In this document: in pieces, positions 17,361 to 27,938 of the stretch
Layout: every line of letters begins with the position of its first letter
Position numbering within the stretch: the stretch's first letter is position 1
NCBI RefSeq assembly: GCF_000429605.1
Contig: NZ_AUCE01000011.1
Location: 186,001 to 250,000, forward strand
DNA length: 64,000 bases
DNA from: Azonexus hydrophilus DSM 23864
GTDB lineage: Bacteria > Pseudomonadota > Gammaproteobacteria > Burkholderiales > Rhodocyclaceae
Direction of reading: 5' to 3'
Program-made: the position numbers and the translations under genes
The notes under the pieces: model-generated
Databases searched by the model: none
What the model saw: the letters and a program-made list of their open reading frames with translations, nothing else
Told to the model about the DNA's origin: nothing

Positions 17361-18110
17361 CTACTTCTTCTTCAGGCGTTCGCGGGCCTTGTCGGCAGCC
17401 GGCGAACTGGGGTGTTTCTCGATCAGGCTGGCCATCGTCTGACTGGCAGCCTTGCGATTACCCATTTCCTGCTGGCAGGTGGCGATCGACAGCATGGCAT
17501 CCGGCACCTTGTCGCTCGCCGGATAACGACTGACCACCTGGCTCTGCGCCTCGATCGCCTTGGCGCAATTGCGCTGCGCATACCAGGCATTACCCAACCA
17601 GTACTGGGCATTGGCGGCCAGCGAACCGTTCGGGTATTTCTCGACGAAACCGGCAAAGGCCGCGGCAGCTTCCTTGTACTTGGTCGCCTTGAACAATTCG
17701 AGCGCGGCATCGTAGGCCGCCGTTTCCTGGGCCGGATTGGCGGTGCCGCCAATCGCCGCCGCCGGGCCAGCTGCCGGATCGGCAGCCGCCGCAGGCTGTT
17801 CGGCGACTTGCGGCTCAAACCGCCGGAGCCGGCTGTCGAGATCGAGGTAGAAGTCCTGCTGGCGCTTTTTTGCCTGCTCCAGTTCCCAGGTCAAGGTCTC
17901 GATCTGACCGCGCAAACGTGCAATCTCTTCCGCCTGGCGCTGGATCAATGCCGACAGTTCGAGCTGGGCGCGCGCCTGCTGATCGAAGCGTGCCTCGGTC
18001 TGGATCTTCTGATCCGCGATCTGGCGGCGCGCTTCCTTGTCGTCGAGGAAAGCCCAGGCAGAACCACTACCCAGGCTGGCGATCAGGAAAACCAGCGGCA
18101 GGCGACGCAT
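17361..18110 (-). CDS. cpoB: Cell division coordinator CpoB (YbgF)
   Basis: A 249-residue periplasmic protein with a signal peptide ending at SAWA-F (about residue 20). An N-terminal coiled coil (about 25-95) is followed by an Ala/Pro linker and TPR repeats (about 128-245, YKEAAAAFAGFVEKYP and later units). CpoB coordinates peptidoglycan synthesis and outer-membrane constriction with Tol. It directly follows pal (2-nt gap). Confidence 0.95.
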   Translation of the reverse strand: MRRLPLVFLIASLGSGSAWAFLDDKEARRQIADQKIQTEARFDQQARAQLELSALIQRQAEEIARLRGQIETLTWELEQAKKRQQDFYLDLDSRLRRFEPQVAEQPAAAADPAAGPAAAIGGTANPAQETAAYDAALELFKATKYKEAAAAFAGFVEKYPNGSLAANAQYWLGNAWYAQRNCAKAIEAQSQVVSRYPASDKVPDAMLSIATCQQEMGNRKAASQTMASLIEKHPSSPAADKARERLKKK

Positions 18111-18112
18111 GC

Positions 18113-18655
18113 TCAGAACTCGCCGCGGCCGTCAGCAGCGCGATAGAGAACGTCGGCGCGACGGTTTTCGGCAAAGGCCGCTTCGTCACGGCCGGTATTG
18201 CGCGGCTTTTCCTCGCCGAGGCTGACCGATTCGACCTGGTTTTCCTGGGCACCGAGCAGGATCAAGGCGCGCTTGACCGCATCGGCACGCTTCTGGCCCA
18301 GCGACAGGTTGTATTCACGCGAACCGGTTTCGTCGGTGTTGCCCTGGATCAGGACCTTGAAGCCACGGTTGGCGACCAGGAACTTGGCGTGCGCGGCAAC
18401 CAGTGCCTGGTATTCGCCCTTGACCTCGTACTTGTCGACGTCGAAGTAGATGCTGCGCTGCGACAGCTGGCTCTTCGGGTCGGTCAATTCACGCGGCAGG
18501 CCGCTGGCGTCGAGGTCGCCGGCAACCACCGGCTTGACGTCGGTGCTGCCGCTGCGGCTTTCCACCGGGGCGCCGGCATTTTCATCGGGCACCGGGGTGG
18601 TGCTGCAACCGGCGAGTACGGCAAGGAACAGGCTGAGGGACAGGATTTTTTTCAT
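18113..18655 (-). CDS. pal: Peptidoglycan-associated lipoprotein Pal
   Basis: A 180-residue outer-membrane lipoprotein. The lipobox LAGC ends the signal peptide (Cys about residue 17). The C-terminal OmpA-like domain (about 75-175) has IYFDVDKYEVK, the NTDETGSREYN peptidoglycan-binding loop and GQKRADAVKRAL. Start is the ATG of MKKILS; a longer frame upstream overlaps the tolB 3' end. Confidence 0.96.
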   Translation of the reverse strand: MKKILSLSLFLAVLAGCSTTPVPDENAGAPVESRSGSTDVKPVVAGDLDASGLPRELTDPKSQLSQRSIYFDVDKYEVKGEYQALVAAHAKFLVANRGFKVLIQGNTDETGSREYNLSLGQKRADAVKRALILLGAQENQVESVSLGEEKPRNTGRDEAAFAENRRADVLYRAADGRGEF

Positions 18656-18678
18656 GATGGGTTTTCTCCGAGAGGGAA

Positions 18679-19959
18679 TTACTTGAGGAAGGGGCCCCAT
18701 GCCGGTTCGCGAACATCGCCCGCGGCAATGGATAGTCGTTGTTTGATCCGGCCGTCAACTGAAACGGCTGAAAGCACGCCGCGTCCGCCAATTTCGGTGG
18801 CGAACAGGATCATCCGGCTGTTGGGTGCAAAACTGGGGGATTCATCACGGTGCGAGTCGGTCAGCACCTGCACCTGGCGGGAGGCAATATCCATGACTGC
18901 CAGCTGAAAACGGCCTTCGCGGCGGGTGATGAAAGCCAGGCTGCGGCCATCCGGCGACGGCCGCGGGGAAACGTTGTAGCTGCCGTCGAAAGTCACGCGC
19001 TGGGCGGCACCGCCGCTGGCATCAACGCGATAGATCTGCGGGCTGCCGCCCCGATCCGAAGTGAAGTAGATGTGCGCACCGTCGGCCGAATAACGCGGCT
19101 CGGTGTCGATGCCGGGCGACGAGGCAAGGCGCTGCAGGCCACTGCCGTCGGCATTGACCGTGTAAAGCTGGGAGTTGCCGTCCTTGGACAGGACCACGGC
19201 CAGCTTGCGGCCGTCCGGCGACCACGCCGGTGCCGAATTGGAACCCTTGAAATTGGCGACGATGTGGCGCTGCCCGGAAGCCAGCGAATGCACGTAGATC
19301 ACAGGCTTCTTCTTCTCGAAGGAGACATAGGCCAGACGCGAACCGTCCGGCGACCAAACCGGCGAAATGATCGGCTCGGTCGAGGTCAGCGCCGTCGCCG
19401 CGCCCTGGCCGTCAGCATCGGCAATCTGCAACAGGAACTGGCCGCGCGACTTGACGACATAGGCGATGCGCGTCGAGAAGACGCCCTTCTCGCCAGTCAG
19501 CTTCTCGTAGATGTAATCGGCAATCCGATGGCCGGCCATACGCAACTGGGCACTCTGGGTCACAAAGGCCGCGCCGCCCAGGGTTTCGGATTTCTGTGCG
19601 TCGTACAAGCGGAAACGCGCCTCGATGCGGCCGTCGGCGGCGCGGGTAATGCTGCCGGCCGCCAGCGCGTCAGCGCCGCGTGCCTTCCAGGCCGGCAGAT
19701 CGACCGGGGTGTTTTCGTCGAGCGCGGCACCGGCCGGATCGACCAGCCGGAACAGGCCGCTGCGCTCCAGGTCAGCGCGCACGGTCCCGACCACGATGCG
19801 CGACAGCGTCGGATCGCCGGCAAAGTCGGCAATCGCCACCGGAATGCGGCTGGCGCCGGCGCCGGTGATCTCGATCGACAACTGCGCCTGGGCCAGACCT
19901 GCGGTCAGCAGGCCGCAGAGCAGGAAAATACGGCGGGAAATTCTGGACATGGCGTTCAT
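18679..19959 (-). CDS. tolB: Tol-Pal system protein TolB
   Basis: About 426 residues with a signal peptide ending near LAQAQLS. An N-terminal TolB domain (about 25-160) is followed by WD40-like beta-propeller repeats, seen as recurring SPDG/WSPDGRKLA motifs. TolB is the periplasmic partner that links Pal to TolA. Two ATGs are possible (19959 and 19950, three codons apart); neither has a strong ribosome site, and the first is listed. Confidence 0.96.
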   Translation of the reverse strand: MNAMSRISRRIFLLCGLLTAGLAQAQLSIEITGAGASRIPVAIADFAGDPTLSRIVVGTVRADLERSGLFRLVDPAGAALDENTPVDLPAWKARGADALAAGSITRAADGRIEARFRLYDAQKSETLGGAAFVTQSAQLRMAGHRIADYIYEKLTGEKGVFSTRIAYVVKSRGQFLLQIADADGQGAATALTSTEPIISPVWSPDGSRLAYVSFEKKKPVIYVHSLASGQRHIVANFKGSNSAPAWSPDGRKLAVVLSKDGNSQLYTVNADGSGLQRLASSPGIDTEPRYSADGAHIYFTSDRGGSPQIYRVDASGGAAQRVTFDGSYNVSPRPSPDGRSLAFITRREGRFQLAVMDIASRQVQVLTDSHRDESPSFAPNSRMILFATEIGGRGVLSAVSVDGRIKQRLSIAAGDVREPAWGPFLK

Positions 19960-19981
19960 CTTCGGTGAAATTGGCGCGATT

Positions 19982-20752
19982 TTACTCTTCAAACGGCTTG
20001 TATTTGATTTCGAGGACCCGCTGGAACAAGGCCGGATTGTCCGGTTCCGGCAAGGGCGATGCGCTGCGGATCGCCCGCTCGATCGCCGCATCGAGCGCCG
20101 GCACGCCGCTCGAACGTTTCATGCGTACGGATAGAACGTCGCCCCCGGGCAATTGGTTGACCTCGAAAACCGCCTCCGGATTACCCTGGATGCCAGGCGG
20201 CAGGACGATCTTGTTGCGGATGGCGATACGGATCTTGCTCGCGTAGCTCTCCAGCCCGCGCCGGCTGGCCGCGGCCCGCTGCTCCTTCTCGGCCAGCGCC
20301 GCCAGCCGGTTCTGTTCGGCCACGGCCTGGCGCTCGCGGGTTTCGCGTTCGAGCATTTCCTTGAACGGATCGACCTTGGGCGCAGGTTTCGGCTCCGGCT
20401 TCACCGGCTCGGGCTTCTTGGGCTCGGGTTTCGGCGGTTCAGGCTTTTTCGGCTCCGGCGCCTTTTTTTCCTGCTTGACGACGATATCCGGCTTTTTCTG
20501 CACCTCGACCTTCACCGGCACCGGCTCCGGCGGTTTCGGCGGCGCTTCGACCGGCTTCGGCGGTTCCACCGGCGGCGCCACCCGGGTCGCCTTGACCGGC
20601 GTCGGCGACCACAATTCGACCTGCATCGCCTCGGGCTCGCTACGCTTCCACTGGACGCCCAGGAACAGGCCGCCGATCAACAGCAGGTGCACGGCCAGCG
20701 TGAACAGCATGGCCTTCTTTTTGCCAGGTTCGGTTGGGCGGTCGGGGATCAT
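19982..20752 (-). CDS. tolA: Tol-Pal system protein TolA
   Basis: A 256-residue energy-transducing protein. A single N-terminal membrane anchor (about 14-34) is followed by a Pro/Lys/Glu-rich periplasmic stalk (about 60-140, many PEPKKPEP units) and a helical part, then a TonB-like C-terminal domain (about 170-256) with NKIVLPPG and FEVNQLPGG. It carries proton-motive force from TolQR to TolB-Pal. It is 4 nt downstream of tolR. Confidence 0.95.
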   Translation of the reverse strand: MIPDRPTEPGKKKAMLFTLAVHLLLIGGLFLGVQWKRSEPEAMQVELWSPTPVKATRVAPPVEPPKPVEAPPKPPEPVPVKVEVQKKPDIVVKQEKKAPEPKKPEPPKPEPKKPEPVKPEPKPAPKVDPFKEMLERETRERQAVAEQNRLAALAEKEQRAAASRRGLESYASKIRIAIRNKIVLPPGIQGNPEAVFEVNQLPGGDVLSVRMKRSSGVPALDAAIERAIRSASPLPEPDNPALFQRVLEIKYKPFEE

Positions 20753-20756
20753 CGGA

Positions 20757-21158
20757 TCATTTCACCGAGGTTTCCAGGCCAACCGACGAGAACCCCTGCT
20801 TCCTGACCTCTTCGAGCGCCTGCATCACGCTACGATAGGGTACTTCCTCATCGGCTGAGACCAGCACAGCGATATCAGGATTTCGTTGACGTTGGCCAGC
20901 CAGCGCACCACTCAACGAGGGCAAGCCATCAAGTTTCTGCTCCTTGTTCTCGACATCAAACAGGGATAGCCCGCCATCCTTGGCAACCTCCACCCGCAAA
21001 AATTTGTCTGGCTTCTGCGGCGCTGTACCGCTTGAGGGCAATTTGACCTCTCCGGTACTCATCATTGGCGTCGCCACCATGAAGATGACGAGCAGCACCA
21101 GCATCACGTCGATGTAGGGGACGACGTTGATCTCGTTTTTCAGGCGGCGCTGGCGCAT
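20757..21158 (-). CDS. tolR: Tol-Pal system protein TolR
   Basis: A 133-residue ExbD/TolR protein with one membrane helix (about 15-33). The proton-binding Asp lies in NVVPYIDVMLVLLVIFM. It forms the motor with TolQ, whose stop lies 4 nt upstream. Confidence 0.96.
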   Translation of the reverse strand: MRQRRLKNEINVVPYIDVMLVLLVIFMVATPMMSTGEVKLPSSGTAPQKPDKFLRVEVAKDGGLSLFDVENKEQKLDGLPSLSGALAGQRQRNPDIAVLVSADEEVPYRSVMQALEEVRKQGFSSVGLETSVK

Positions 21159-21162
21159 GGCC

Positions 21163-21840
21163 TTACCTCATCTGGCGCTGGAGGATGTTCGAGAACTCCT
21201 CCATGAACGACTCGTAGCGCACGGCGATGCGGTCGATATCGTGCGAGAAGCGGTTGTAGGCGAGTACCGCCGGAATCGCCGCGAACAGGCCGATGGCGGT
21301 GGCAACCAGGGCTTCGGCGATACCCGGGGCAACCGAGGCGAGCGTTGCCTGGCCGACGTTACCGAGCGCCCGGAAGGCATGCATGATGCCCCAGACGGTA
21401 CCGAACAGGCCGATGTAAGGCGACACCGAACCGACCGAGGCAAGGAAGGCGAGGTGGGCTTCCAGCGCGTCCATCTCGCGCTGATAGGTGGCGCGCATGG
21501 CGCGGCGCGAACCGTCGACGATGTCCTTGGAATCGAGGTTCTTCTGGCCGCGCAGCTTGGTGAATTCGCGGAAACCGGATTCGAAGATGCGTTCCATCGA
21601 ACCGGCGTTGTGACGGTCGTTGATCGCGCTCTGGTAGAGGTTGTTGAGATCGCCGCCAGACCAGAAATCGCGCTCGAATTCCTCGGTCTTGCGCTGCGAC
21701 TGCTTGACCGCGAACCACTTCATCGCGATGTAGTACCACGACATCAGCGAGACGCCGGCGAGCAGCGCCATGACCAGTTGCACGACGGCGCTGGCCTCGA
21801 GGATGAGGTGGAGGATGGACATGTCCTGGGTGACGTTCAT
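21163..21840 (-). CDS. tolQ: Tol-Pal system protein TolQ
   Basis: A 225-residue inner-membrane protein of the MotA/TolQ/ExbB family, with an N-terminal helix (about 12-36) and two C-terminal helices around [15 protein letters not shown] sequence ([17 protein letters not shown] near 140) and [23 protein letters not shown] 21840 overlaps the ybgC stop (ATGA), fixing the start; the longer frame upstream is inside ybgC. Confidence 0.96.
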   Translation of the reverse strand: MNVTQDMSILHLILEASAVVQLVMALLAGVSLMSWYYIAMKWFAVKQSQRKTEEFERDFWSGGDLNNLYQSAINDRHNAGSMERIFESGFREFTKLRGQKNLDSKDIVDGSRRAMRATYQREMDALEAHLAFLASVGSVSPYIGLFGTVWGIMHAFRALGNVGQATLASVAPGIAEALVATAIGLFAAIPAVLAYNRFSHDIDRIAVRYESFMEEFSNILQRQMR

Positions 21841-22259
21841 TTCAATGCTTCCAGCTTGGCATGGAGGTAATCGGGAATCGATGCGGGGCTCATCGTCGCC
21901 ATGTTCACGCAGGCAATCTCGACGTTGCCGGTGACCAGGAGATCGTCGCCGCGACGCGCCCACTGGCGGAAGATCACCCGCACCCGGGTCAGTTTCTCGA
22001 CTTCGAGCCCGATGCTCAGCACGTCGTCGAGACGGGCCGGCTTCAGATATTCGCAAGCCGCCTTGCGGGCGACGAAGCCGATGCCGGCTTCGGCAGCCAG
22101 TTGCGCCTGGCCGTACCCGGCGTGACGCATCCATTCGGTGCGGCAGCGCTCGAAAAAACGCAGGTAATTGGCGTAGTAAACGACGCCACCGGCATCCGTA
22201 TCCTCGTAATAGACGCGGACCGGAATGGAAAAGGCGTTGGCACGGGCAATCTCAGTCAT
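21837..22259 (-). CDS. ybgC: Tol-Pal-associated acyl-CoA thioesterase YbgC
   Basis: A 140-residue hot-dog-fold thioesterase with the catalytic motif [21 protein letters not shown] (Asp in DTDAGG, near residue 22). It is the first gene of the tol-pal operon, as in many proteobacteria. The promoter must lie in the 104-bp gap shared with the divergent diguanylate cyclase gene. Confidence 0.95.
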   Translation of the reverse strand: MTEIARANAFSIPVRVYYEDTDAGGVVYYANYLRFFERCRTEWMRHAGYGQAQLAAEAGIGFVARKAACEYLKPARLDDVLSIGLEVEKLTRVRVIFRQWARRGDDLLVTGNVEIACVNMATMSPASIPDYLHAKLEALK

Positions 22260-22363
22260 CCCGGGATTTTACCTTGCGCCGCAACAACGATGTGTAACGG
22301 CCTGTTTCCTTTTGCCAAATTGGGTGACTGGCGTTCGCTGCCGGGCTACCGCATAATCCCGCC

Positions 22364-23821
22364 ATGTCCCGGTCCATCCGCATCTTCGATCGCCGCAGCC
22401 TGATCCTGCTGCTCGGCCTGCTGCTCAGCGGCGGTTTCTTCGCGACCACACTGTTCGGCTATTTCGTTTCCAAGGAAGCGATCCGCAGCGCCATCATCGG
22501 TCAGGACCTGCCGCTGACCTCAAGCAACATCTACTCGGAAATCCAGAAAGATCTGGTCCGGCCGGTACTGATTTCCTCGACCATGGCCCACGACACCTTC
22601 CTGCGCGACTGGGTCCTGCGCGGTGAAGACAAGGTCAGCGAGATGTCGCGCTACCTGGCCGAAATCAGGCAGCGTCACGGCGCCTTCAGCAGCTTCTTCG
22701 TTTCCGAACACAGCGGCAATTACTACACCGGCGAAGGCGTGCTCAAGCAAGTGCGCGAGGACGAGCCGCGCGACGCCTGGTATTTCCGGGTGCGCGACAT
22801 GCGCGATGAGTACGAGATCAACGTCGACCCCGATCTCGCCAATCTCGACGCCCTGACCATCTTCATCAACTACCGGGTGTTCGATTTCGACCAGCGCTAC
22901 ATCGGCGCCACCGGCATCGGCCTGACCGTGGACTCGGTGCGCCGGCTGATCCGCGACTACCAGGCCCGGTTCCAGCGCACCATCTATTTCACCGATGCCA
23001 CCGGCAAAGTCATCGTCCACGGCGGCGAAACGGCCCCCGACCTGCGCCAGCGCCCCGGACTGGCCCAGCAACTCGATCGCATCCTGCTTGAGCGCACTGG
23101 CTTCTATCAGTTCGAGGACAACGGAGACAACCACATCCTCAACGTCAATTACCTGCCCGAGCTGAAGTGGTACCTGTTCGTCGAGCAGAACGAGGATGTC
23201 GCGCTGGCCGGCATCCGCCAGACCCTCTACGTCAATCTGATCATCAGTCTGGTGGTGACGCTGATCGTCACCTTCCTCGCCTACCTGACGCTAGGTGCCT
23301 ACCAGTCGCGGATCGAGAAGATGGCATCGACCGACAAGCTGACCGGCCTGCTCAACCGCCACGCCTTCGGCATCCTGATCGAGAAGCTGCTGGCCGGAAA
23401 TCGCCGGGCGCCACGCCCGATCAGCTTCCTGCTCGCCGACATCGACCATTTCAAGGACATCAACGATCGCCACGGCCACCGCATCGGCGACGAGGTGCTG
23501 AGCAACATTGCGCAGCAGCTCAAATCAACGCTGCGCGAGGCCGATTTTGCCGTTCGCTGGGGAGGGGAAGAGTTCCTGATGGTCCTGCCAGGCTGCCCGC
23601 TCAACGAAGCGCTCGTCGTCGCCGAGAAATTGCGACACGCCATTGCCAGCGCCCAACTGGCGCCGGGCGAACCAACCATCCGCGTCACCCTGAGCCTGGG
23701 CGTCAGCGAACTTGACGACAGCGAAACCGCCGACCACGCCATCAGTCGGGCAGACGATGCGCTGTACGCTGCCAAGCGGGCTGGCCGCAACCAAGTATCG
23801 GCAGCCCCGCCGCTGGGCTGA
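22364..23821 (+). CDS. Membrane sensor diguanylate cyclase
   Basis: A 485-residue protein with helices at about 12-34 and 293-318 bracketing a large extracytoplasmic sensor (about 35-290, likely a dCache fold). A C-terminal GGDEF-type domain carries RWGGEEF and an upstream READ inhibitory RxxD site, so it is predicted to make c-di-GMP with product inhibition. It stands alone, divergent from ybgC-tolQ and convergent with ruvB, whose stop is immediately adjacent to its own. Confidence 0.92.
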   Translation: MSRSIRIFDRRSLILLLGLLLSGGFFATTLFGYFVSKEAIRSAIIGQDLPLTSSNIYSEIQKDLVRPVLISSTMAHDTFLRDWVLRGEDKVSEMSRYLAEIRQRHGAFSSFFVSEHSGNYYTGEGVLKQVREDEPRDAWYFRVRDMRDEYEINVDPDLANLDALTIFINYRVFDFDQRYIGATGIGLTVDSVRRLIRDYQARFQRTIYFTDATGKVIVHGGETAPDLRQRPGLAQQLDRILLERTGFYQFEDNGDNHILNVNYLPELKWYLFVEQNEDVALAGIRQTLYVNLIISLVVTLIVTFLAYLTLGAYQSRIEKMASTDKLTGLLNRHAFGILIEKLLAGNRRAPRPISFLLADIDHFKDINDRHGHRIGDEVLSNIAQQLKSTLREADFAVRWGGEEFLMVLPGCPLNEALVVAEKLRHAIASAQLAPGEPTIRVTLSLGVSELDDSETADHAISRADDALYAAKRAGRNQVSAAPPLG

Positions 23822-24880
23822 TCAAACGTCGGAGAGCAGGTCGCGCGCCGCCGCGCCAGGCGGTTCGGCGAGGCCGAGATGGCGATAGATGGCCGGCGTG
23901 GCAATGCGCCCGCGCAAGGTCCGCTGCAGGTAACCCTGCTGGATCAGGTAGGGTTCGAGCACATCCTCGATCGTGTCGCGCGCTTCGCCGATGGCTGCCG
24001 CCAAGTTATCCACGCCGACCGGCCCGCCGCCGAACTTGTCGATGACGGCATGCAGCAGCTTGCGGTCCATCAGGTCGAGACCTGCCGGGTCGACGTCGAG
24101 CATGTGCAGCGCCCGGTCGGCAATGTCGCGGCCGATGCTGCCGTCGCCCTTCACTTCGGCGTAGTCGCGCACCCGGCGTAACAGGCGGTTGGCAATACGC
24201 GGTGTGCCGCGCGAACGTTTGGCGATTTCCAGCGCACCGGCCGGATCGATCGGCGCGTTCAGGAGCGTCGCCGAGCGGGTGACGATGCTCTGCAATTCCT
24301 CGGCATTGTAGAACTCCAGCCGGGCGACGATACCGAAACGGTCGCGCAGCGGATTGGTCAGCATGCCGGCACGGGTGGTCGCGCCAACCAGCGTGAACGG
24401 CGGCAGATCGAGCTTGACCGAGCGCGCCGCCGGGCCTTCGCCGATCATGATGTCGATCTGGAAGTCCTCCAGCGCCGGGTAGAGGATTTCCTCGACCACG
24501 GGCGACAGGCGGTGGATTTCGTCGATGAACAGCACGTCGTGCGGCTCGAGGTTGGTCAGGATCGCCGCCAGGTCGCCAGCGCGTTCGAGCACTGGGCCGG
24601 AAGTCTGGCGCAGGTTGACGCCCATTTCGGCGGCAACGATGTGCGCCAGCGTCGTCTTGCCCAGGCCAGGCGGGCCGAACAGCAGCACGTGGTCGAGCGA
24701 TTCGCTGCGATTGCGGGCGGCCTGGATGAAGATTTCCAGTTGCTCGCGGATTTTCTGCTGGCCGGTGTAATCGGCCAGCCGCTTCGGCCGCAGCGCGCGT
24801 TCCAGTGCCTCTTCCTGCGCCGATTTGCTCTGCGGCGCGATGATGCGCTCCAGCGGCGCCAGCTTGTCGGTTTCGATCAT
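23822..24880 (-). CDS. ruvB: Holliday junction helicase subunit RuvB
   Basis: A 352-residue AAA+ motor that drives branch migration with RuvA. Walker [11 protein letters not shown] (about 69-78), Walker B FIDEIHRL, sensor 1 VGATTRAG, arginine-finger region [10 protein letters not shown] and a C-terminal winged helix ending [13 protein letters not shown]. Its ATG overlaps the stop of the permease gene (ATGA), so its translation is coupled to that insert. Confidence 0.97.
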   Translation of the reverse strand: MIETDKLAPLERIIAPQSKSAQEEALERALRPKRLADYTGQQKIREQLEIFIQAARNRSESLDHVLLFGPPGLGKTTLAHIVAAEMGVNLRQTSGPVLERAGDLAAILTNLEPHDVLFIDEIHRLSPVVEEILYPALEDFQIDIMIGEGPAARSVKLDLPPFTLVGATTRAGMLTNPLRDRFGIVARLEFYNAEELQSIVTRSATLLNAPIDPAGALEIAKRSRGTPRIANRLLRRVRDYAEVKGDGSIGRDIADRALHMLDVDPAGLDLMDRKLLHAVIDKFGGGPVGVDNLAAAIGEARDTIEDVLEPYLIQQGYLQRTLRGRIATPAIYRHLGLAEPPGAAARDLLSDV

Positions 24881-25932
24881 GTTGGGGATTCCTCGCGCAA
24901 CCAGCGTATCAGGAGCATGTGGCCGAGCGCCAGCAGCACCGGCCCAAGAAAGATGCCGATAAAGCCGAACACCAGCACGCCGCCGAACACGCCGAGCGCG
25001 ACGATGAGTACCGACAGTCCGGCGCCGCGCGCCATCAGGATGGGTTTGACGACGTTGTCGATGCTGCTGATGATGAGTAAACCGTAGAGTGCCAGGAAAA
25101 TCGCCCAGCCGAGCTCGCCCTGGCCGTAGAGCCAGAGCGCGGCGCCGCCCCAGATCAGCGGCGGACCGACCGGAATCATCGACAGGAAGAAGGTCGCGAA
25201 GGCGAGCAGCACCGGCGCCGGCGCACCGGCGATGAAGAAGCCGATCATCGCCACCGAGCTTTGCGCGGCGGCGGTGCCGACGATGCCAAGCATGACCCCG
25301 AGGACGGTGCCGCGCGCCTTGTCGACCAGGCCTTCGCCGAGTTCACCGCCGAGCTTTCGGGCACCGCCGTAGAGCGCCGCGGCGACGACTTCGCCGTCAC
25401 GGTAGAGGAAGAAGACGACGAACAGCACCAGCGCCAGTTGCAGCAAGCCGTTGGCGGCAACACCACCAGCCGCCAGCAGGAACTGCCGGGCCGGCGCGAC
25501 GCCCTGGGCGAGCAGGGTGTTGAGTGCTTCGCGGCTACTCGCCACCTCATGCCAGAAATCGACGAGTTGCTGGCCGAACAGCGGAATTGCGGCGATCCAG
25601 CCGGGTGGCTCGGCCGGCAAGCCCTGGTCGAAGTAAGGCTTGACCAGATCAATGACCCGGTCGGCACCACTGGCCAAGGCGCCGGCCAGGAAAACCGTCG
25701 GCACCAGCAGGATCAGCACCAGCAACACGACCATCAGCGAAGCGCCGAGCGCGTCGCGCCCCCCCAGCCGTGGCAGCACGCGCTCACGGTAAATATCCCA
25801 GGTGCACACCCAGATCACCAGGGCAAACAACAGCGCCCCGACAAAAGGCAGCAGCACGGCGATGCTGCCGACAATCAGCAGCACCACCAGCGCAATCTGC
25901 GCCAGTCGCCGGGTATCGCAATCGTTGAGCAT
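24877..25932 (-). CDS. AI-2E (PerM-like) family permease
   Basis: A 351-residue polytopic membrane protein of the AI-2E/PerM family (pairs of helices at about 10-45 and 58-85, then a cluster at 145-340, including GLLLIS-type and [18 protein letters not shown] sequence). Substrates in this family range from autoinducer-2 to ions and remain unclear. It sits between ruvA and ruvB, overlapping ruvA by one base and ruvB by four, so it is locked into the ruv operon. Confidence 0.9.
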   Translation of the reverse strand: MLNDCDTRRLAQIALVVLLIVGSIAVLLPFVGALLFALVIWVCTWDIYRERVLPRLGGRDALGASLMVVLLVLILLVPTVFLAGALASGADRVIDLVKPYFDQGLPAEPPGWIAAIPLFGQQLVDFWHEVASSREALNTLLAQGVAPARQFLLAAGGVAANGLLQLALVLFVVFFLYRDGEVVAAALYGGARKLGGELGEGLVDKARGTVLGVMLGIVGTAAAQSSVAMIGFFIAGAPAPVLLAFATFFLSMIPVGPPLIWGGAALWLYGQGELGWAIFLALYGLLIISSIDNVVKPILMARGAGLSVLIVALGVFGGVLVFGFIGIFLGPVLLALGHMLLIRWLREESPT

Positions 25933-26513
25933 CAGGCCTTGGACAACAGCTTGAGTGCCTGGCGGATGCCGTCGGAGGTTCCGACGTCGGCCGGCAACTG
26001 CTTCATCGCGGCGGCGGCTTCCTTCTCGTTGTAGCCGAGCGCCAGCAGCGCGTTGGAAATGTCGGCGCGGGGATCATCGGCGGCGGCAATGTTCAGCGTC
26101 ATCCCGGTGGCGTCGGCCAGCTTGCCCTTGAGTTCAAGCAGCAGGCGCTCGGCGGTCTTCTTGCCGATCCCGGGCACCTTGATCAGGCGCCCCAGCTCCT
26201 GCTGCGCGACGGCCGCCGCCAAGTCATTGACCGACAGCCCGGAGAGCACCGACAACGCCGTCCGGGCGCCGATCCCGGAGACCTTGAGCAACTGGCGGAA
26301 GGCGAAGCGCTCGGCCTCGCCGAGGAAGCCGTAGAGGAAATGCCCGTCCTCGCGCACCGCGAAATGGGTGAGCAGCGTCACCTTTTCGCCGACCGAGGGC
26401 AGGTTGTAGAAAGTGCTCATCGGCACGTCCAGCTCGTAGCCGACGCCGTTTACGTCAAGCACGATCTGCGGCGGGTTCTTTTCGACGACGAATCCGGTGA
26501 GTCTTCCAATCAT
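25932..26513 (-). CDS. ruvA: Holliday junction helicase subunit RuvA
   Basis: A 193-residue RuvA with an N-terminal OB fold ([12 protein letters not shown]), two helix-hairpin-helix motifs ([13 protein letters not shown] and [15 protein letters not shown]) and a C-terminal UBA-like domain that contacts RuvB. It binds four-way junctions and loads RuvB. The stop overlaps the start of the permease gene by one base. Confidence 0.97.
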   Translation of the reverse strand: MIGRLTGFVVEKNPPQIVLDVNGVGYELDVPMSTFYNLPSVGEKVTLLTHFAVREDGHFLYGFLGEAERFAFRQLLKVSGIGARTALSVLSGLSVNDLAAAVAQQELGRLIKVPGIGKKTAERLLLELKGKLADATGMTLNIAAADDPRADISNALLALGYNEKEAAAAMKQLPADVGTSDGIRQALKLLSKA

Positions 26514-26547
26514 GGGGCAATCCGATACTGTATGTCCAAACAGGTTC

Positions 26548-27081
26548 TCATCCTATCAGCCGCCCGCCGCGAACGCGATACCCCGCCGTCGCCAGCGCCC
26601 CCAGCCCCTGGCCGCCGTGCGCGTGGGCAATCGCGCAGGCGAGCGCGTCGGCGGCATCCGCCGTCGGTGCGCCGGGCAGGCTCAAGAGGCGGACGACCAT
26701 CTCCTGCACCTGCTCCTTGGCCGCCTTGCCGTGCCCGACCACCGCCTGCTTGACCTGCAAGGCGGTGTATTCGGCGACCGGCAGGCCGCCATGCACCAGC
26801 GCCGACATCGCCGCGCCGCGCGCCTGGCCGAGCAGCAGCGTGGACTGCGGATTGACGTTCACGAACACCTTCTCGATCGCCGACTGGTCCGGCCGGTAGG
26901 TCGCGATCACCTCGCCGATGCCGGCGAACAGCGTGCCGATGCGCTCCGGCAGCGACTGCTTGTCGTTCGACTTGATGCAGCCGCTGGCGACATAGATCAG
27001 CTGGTTGCCGTGCTTCTCGATGACGCCAAAGCCGGTCACGCGCAGGCCGGGGTCGATGCCGAGGATGCGCACGCCGCTCAT
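26548..27081 (-). CDS. ruvC: Holliday junction resolvase RuvC
   Basis: A 177-residue endonuclease resolving Holliday junctions. The first catalytic Asp is in [13 protein letters not shown] (residue about 10), then AIEKVFVN (Glu), and the C-terminal acidic pair in [16 protein letters not shown] 27081 overlaps the EamA-transporter stop (ATGA). A longer frame upstream is only the EamA gene read out of frame. Confidence 0.97.
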   Translation of the reverse strand: MSGVRILGIDPGLRVTGFGVIEKHGNQLIYVASGCIKSNDKQSLPERIGTLFAGIGEVIATYRPDQSAIEKVFVNVNPQSTLLLGQARGAAMSALVHGGLPVAEYTALQVKQAVVGHGKAAKEQVQEMVVRLLSLPGAPTADAADALACAIAHAHGGQGLGALATAGYRVRGGRLIG

Positions 27082-27932
27082 TTCGCCGGCCTCGCCACCA
27101 GCCAGACACCGGCCACCGCGACGGCCATGCCGACCACCGCGACCGGCGCCAGCGTCTCGCCGAACACCGCCCAGGCGATCAGTGCCGTGGTCGGCGGCGT
27201 CAGGTAGAACAGGCTGGCGACATTGACCGCGCTGCCGCTGCGGATCAGCAGGTTGAGCAGGCTGATCGCCCCGAGCGACAGGACCAGCACCAGCCAGCCG
27301 AGCGCGAACAGGAATTCGCCGGTCCAGTCGATGCGGTAATCCTCGAACAGCGCAACGGCGATGGCCGTCACGATGGCCGTCGGCACGAACTGGATGACCG
27401 AACCGGTGCGCAGGTCGAAGCGGGCGCAGAAACGTTTCTGGTAGAGCGTGCCGGCGGTGATCGCCAGCAGCGCGACGACGGCCGGCCACAGCATCGGCCC
27501 GAGCGCGGCATCGCCGAACTTGCCGGAAACGACCAGGCCGACGCCGACGAAACCGAGCGCCAGCCCGCCCCACTGGCGAGCACTCACTTTCTCACCAAGC
27601 AGCCAGCCGGCACTGCACGCCGTCAGCAAGGGCTGCATGCCAACGACCAGCGCGGTGATCCCGGCCGGCAGGCCGTGGGCGATGGCGACGAAGACGCCGC
27701 CGAGATAGAAGGCATGCACGAGCACGCCGGAAACGCCGATGTGCAGCCACTGCGCCGGGTCTTTCGGCCACGGCGCGCGCATGATCAGCGCAATCGCCAG
27801 CATCAGGCCGATCACCAGCCCGTAGCGGGTGAGCAGGAAGGACAGCGGTTCGGCGTAAGGCAGGCCGAACTTGGCACCGATGAAACCGGTACTCCACAGG
27901 AAGACGAAGAGCAGGGGATAGGCGCGCTGCAT
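27078..27932 (-). CDS. EamA-family (DMT) exporter
   Basis: A 284-residue protein with ten predicted helices and two EamA repeats (about 5-130 and 145-280). Motifs GTLYQKRF and [21 protein letters not shown] are typical of drug/metabolite transporters. Substrate unknown. It lies between the exonuclease-like gene and ruvC in the same run of overlapping genes. Confidence 0.9.
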   Translation of the reverse strand: MQRAYPLLFVFLWSTGFIGAKFGLPYAEPLSFLLTRYGLVIGLMLAIALIMRAPWPKDPAQWLHIGVSGVLVHAFYLGGVFVAIAHGLPAGITALVVGMQPLLTACSAGWLLGEKVSARQWGGLALGFVGVGLVVSGKFGDAALGPMLWPAVVALLAITAGTLYQKRFCARFDLRTGSVIQFVPTAIVTAIAVALFEDYRIDWTGEFLFALGWLVLVLSLGAISLLNLLIRSGSAVNVASLFYLTPPTTALIAWAVFGETLAPVAVVGMAVAVAGVWLVARPAK

Positions 27933-27938
27933 CGCGGC

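Noticed and set aside
20330..20600. Tandem-repeat or CRISPR-like pattern in the Pro/Lys codons
   Set aside because: It is the repetitive coding sequence of the TolA stalk; the units vary and there are no spacers.
24006..24014. DnaA-box-like TTATCCACG
   Set aside because: Single copy inside the ruvB coding sequence, with no cluster or AT-rich unwinding region nearby.
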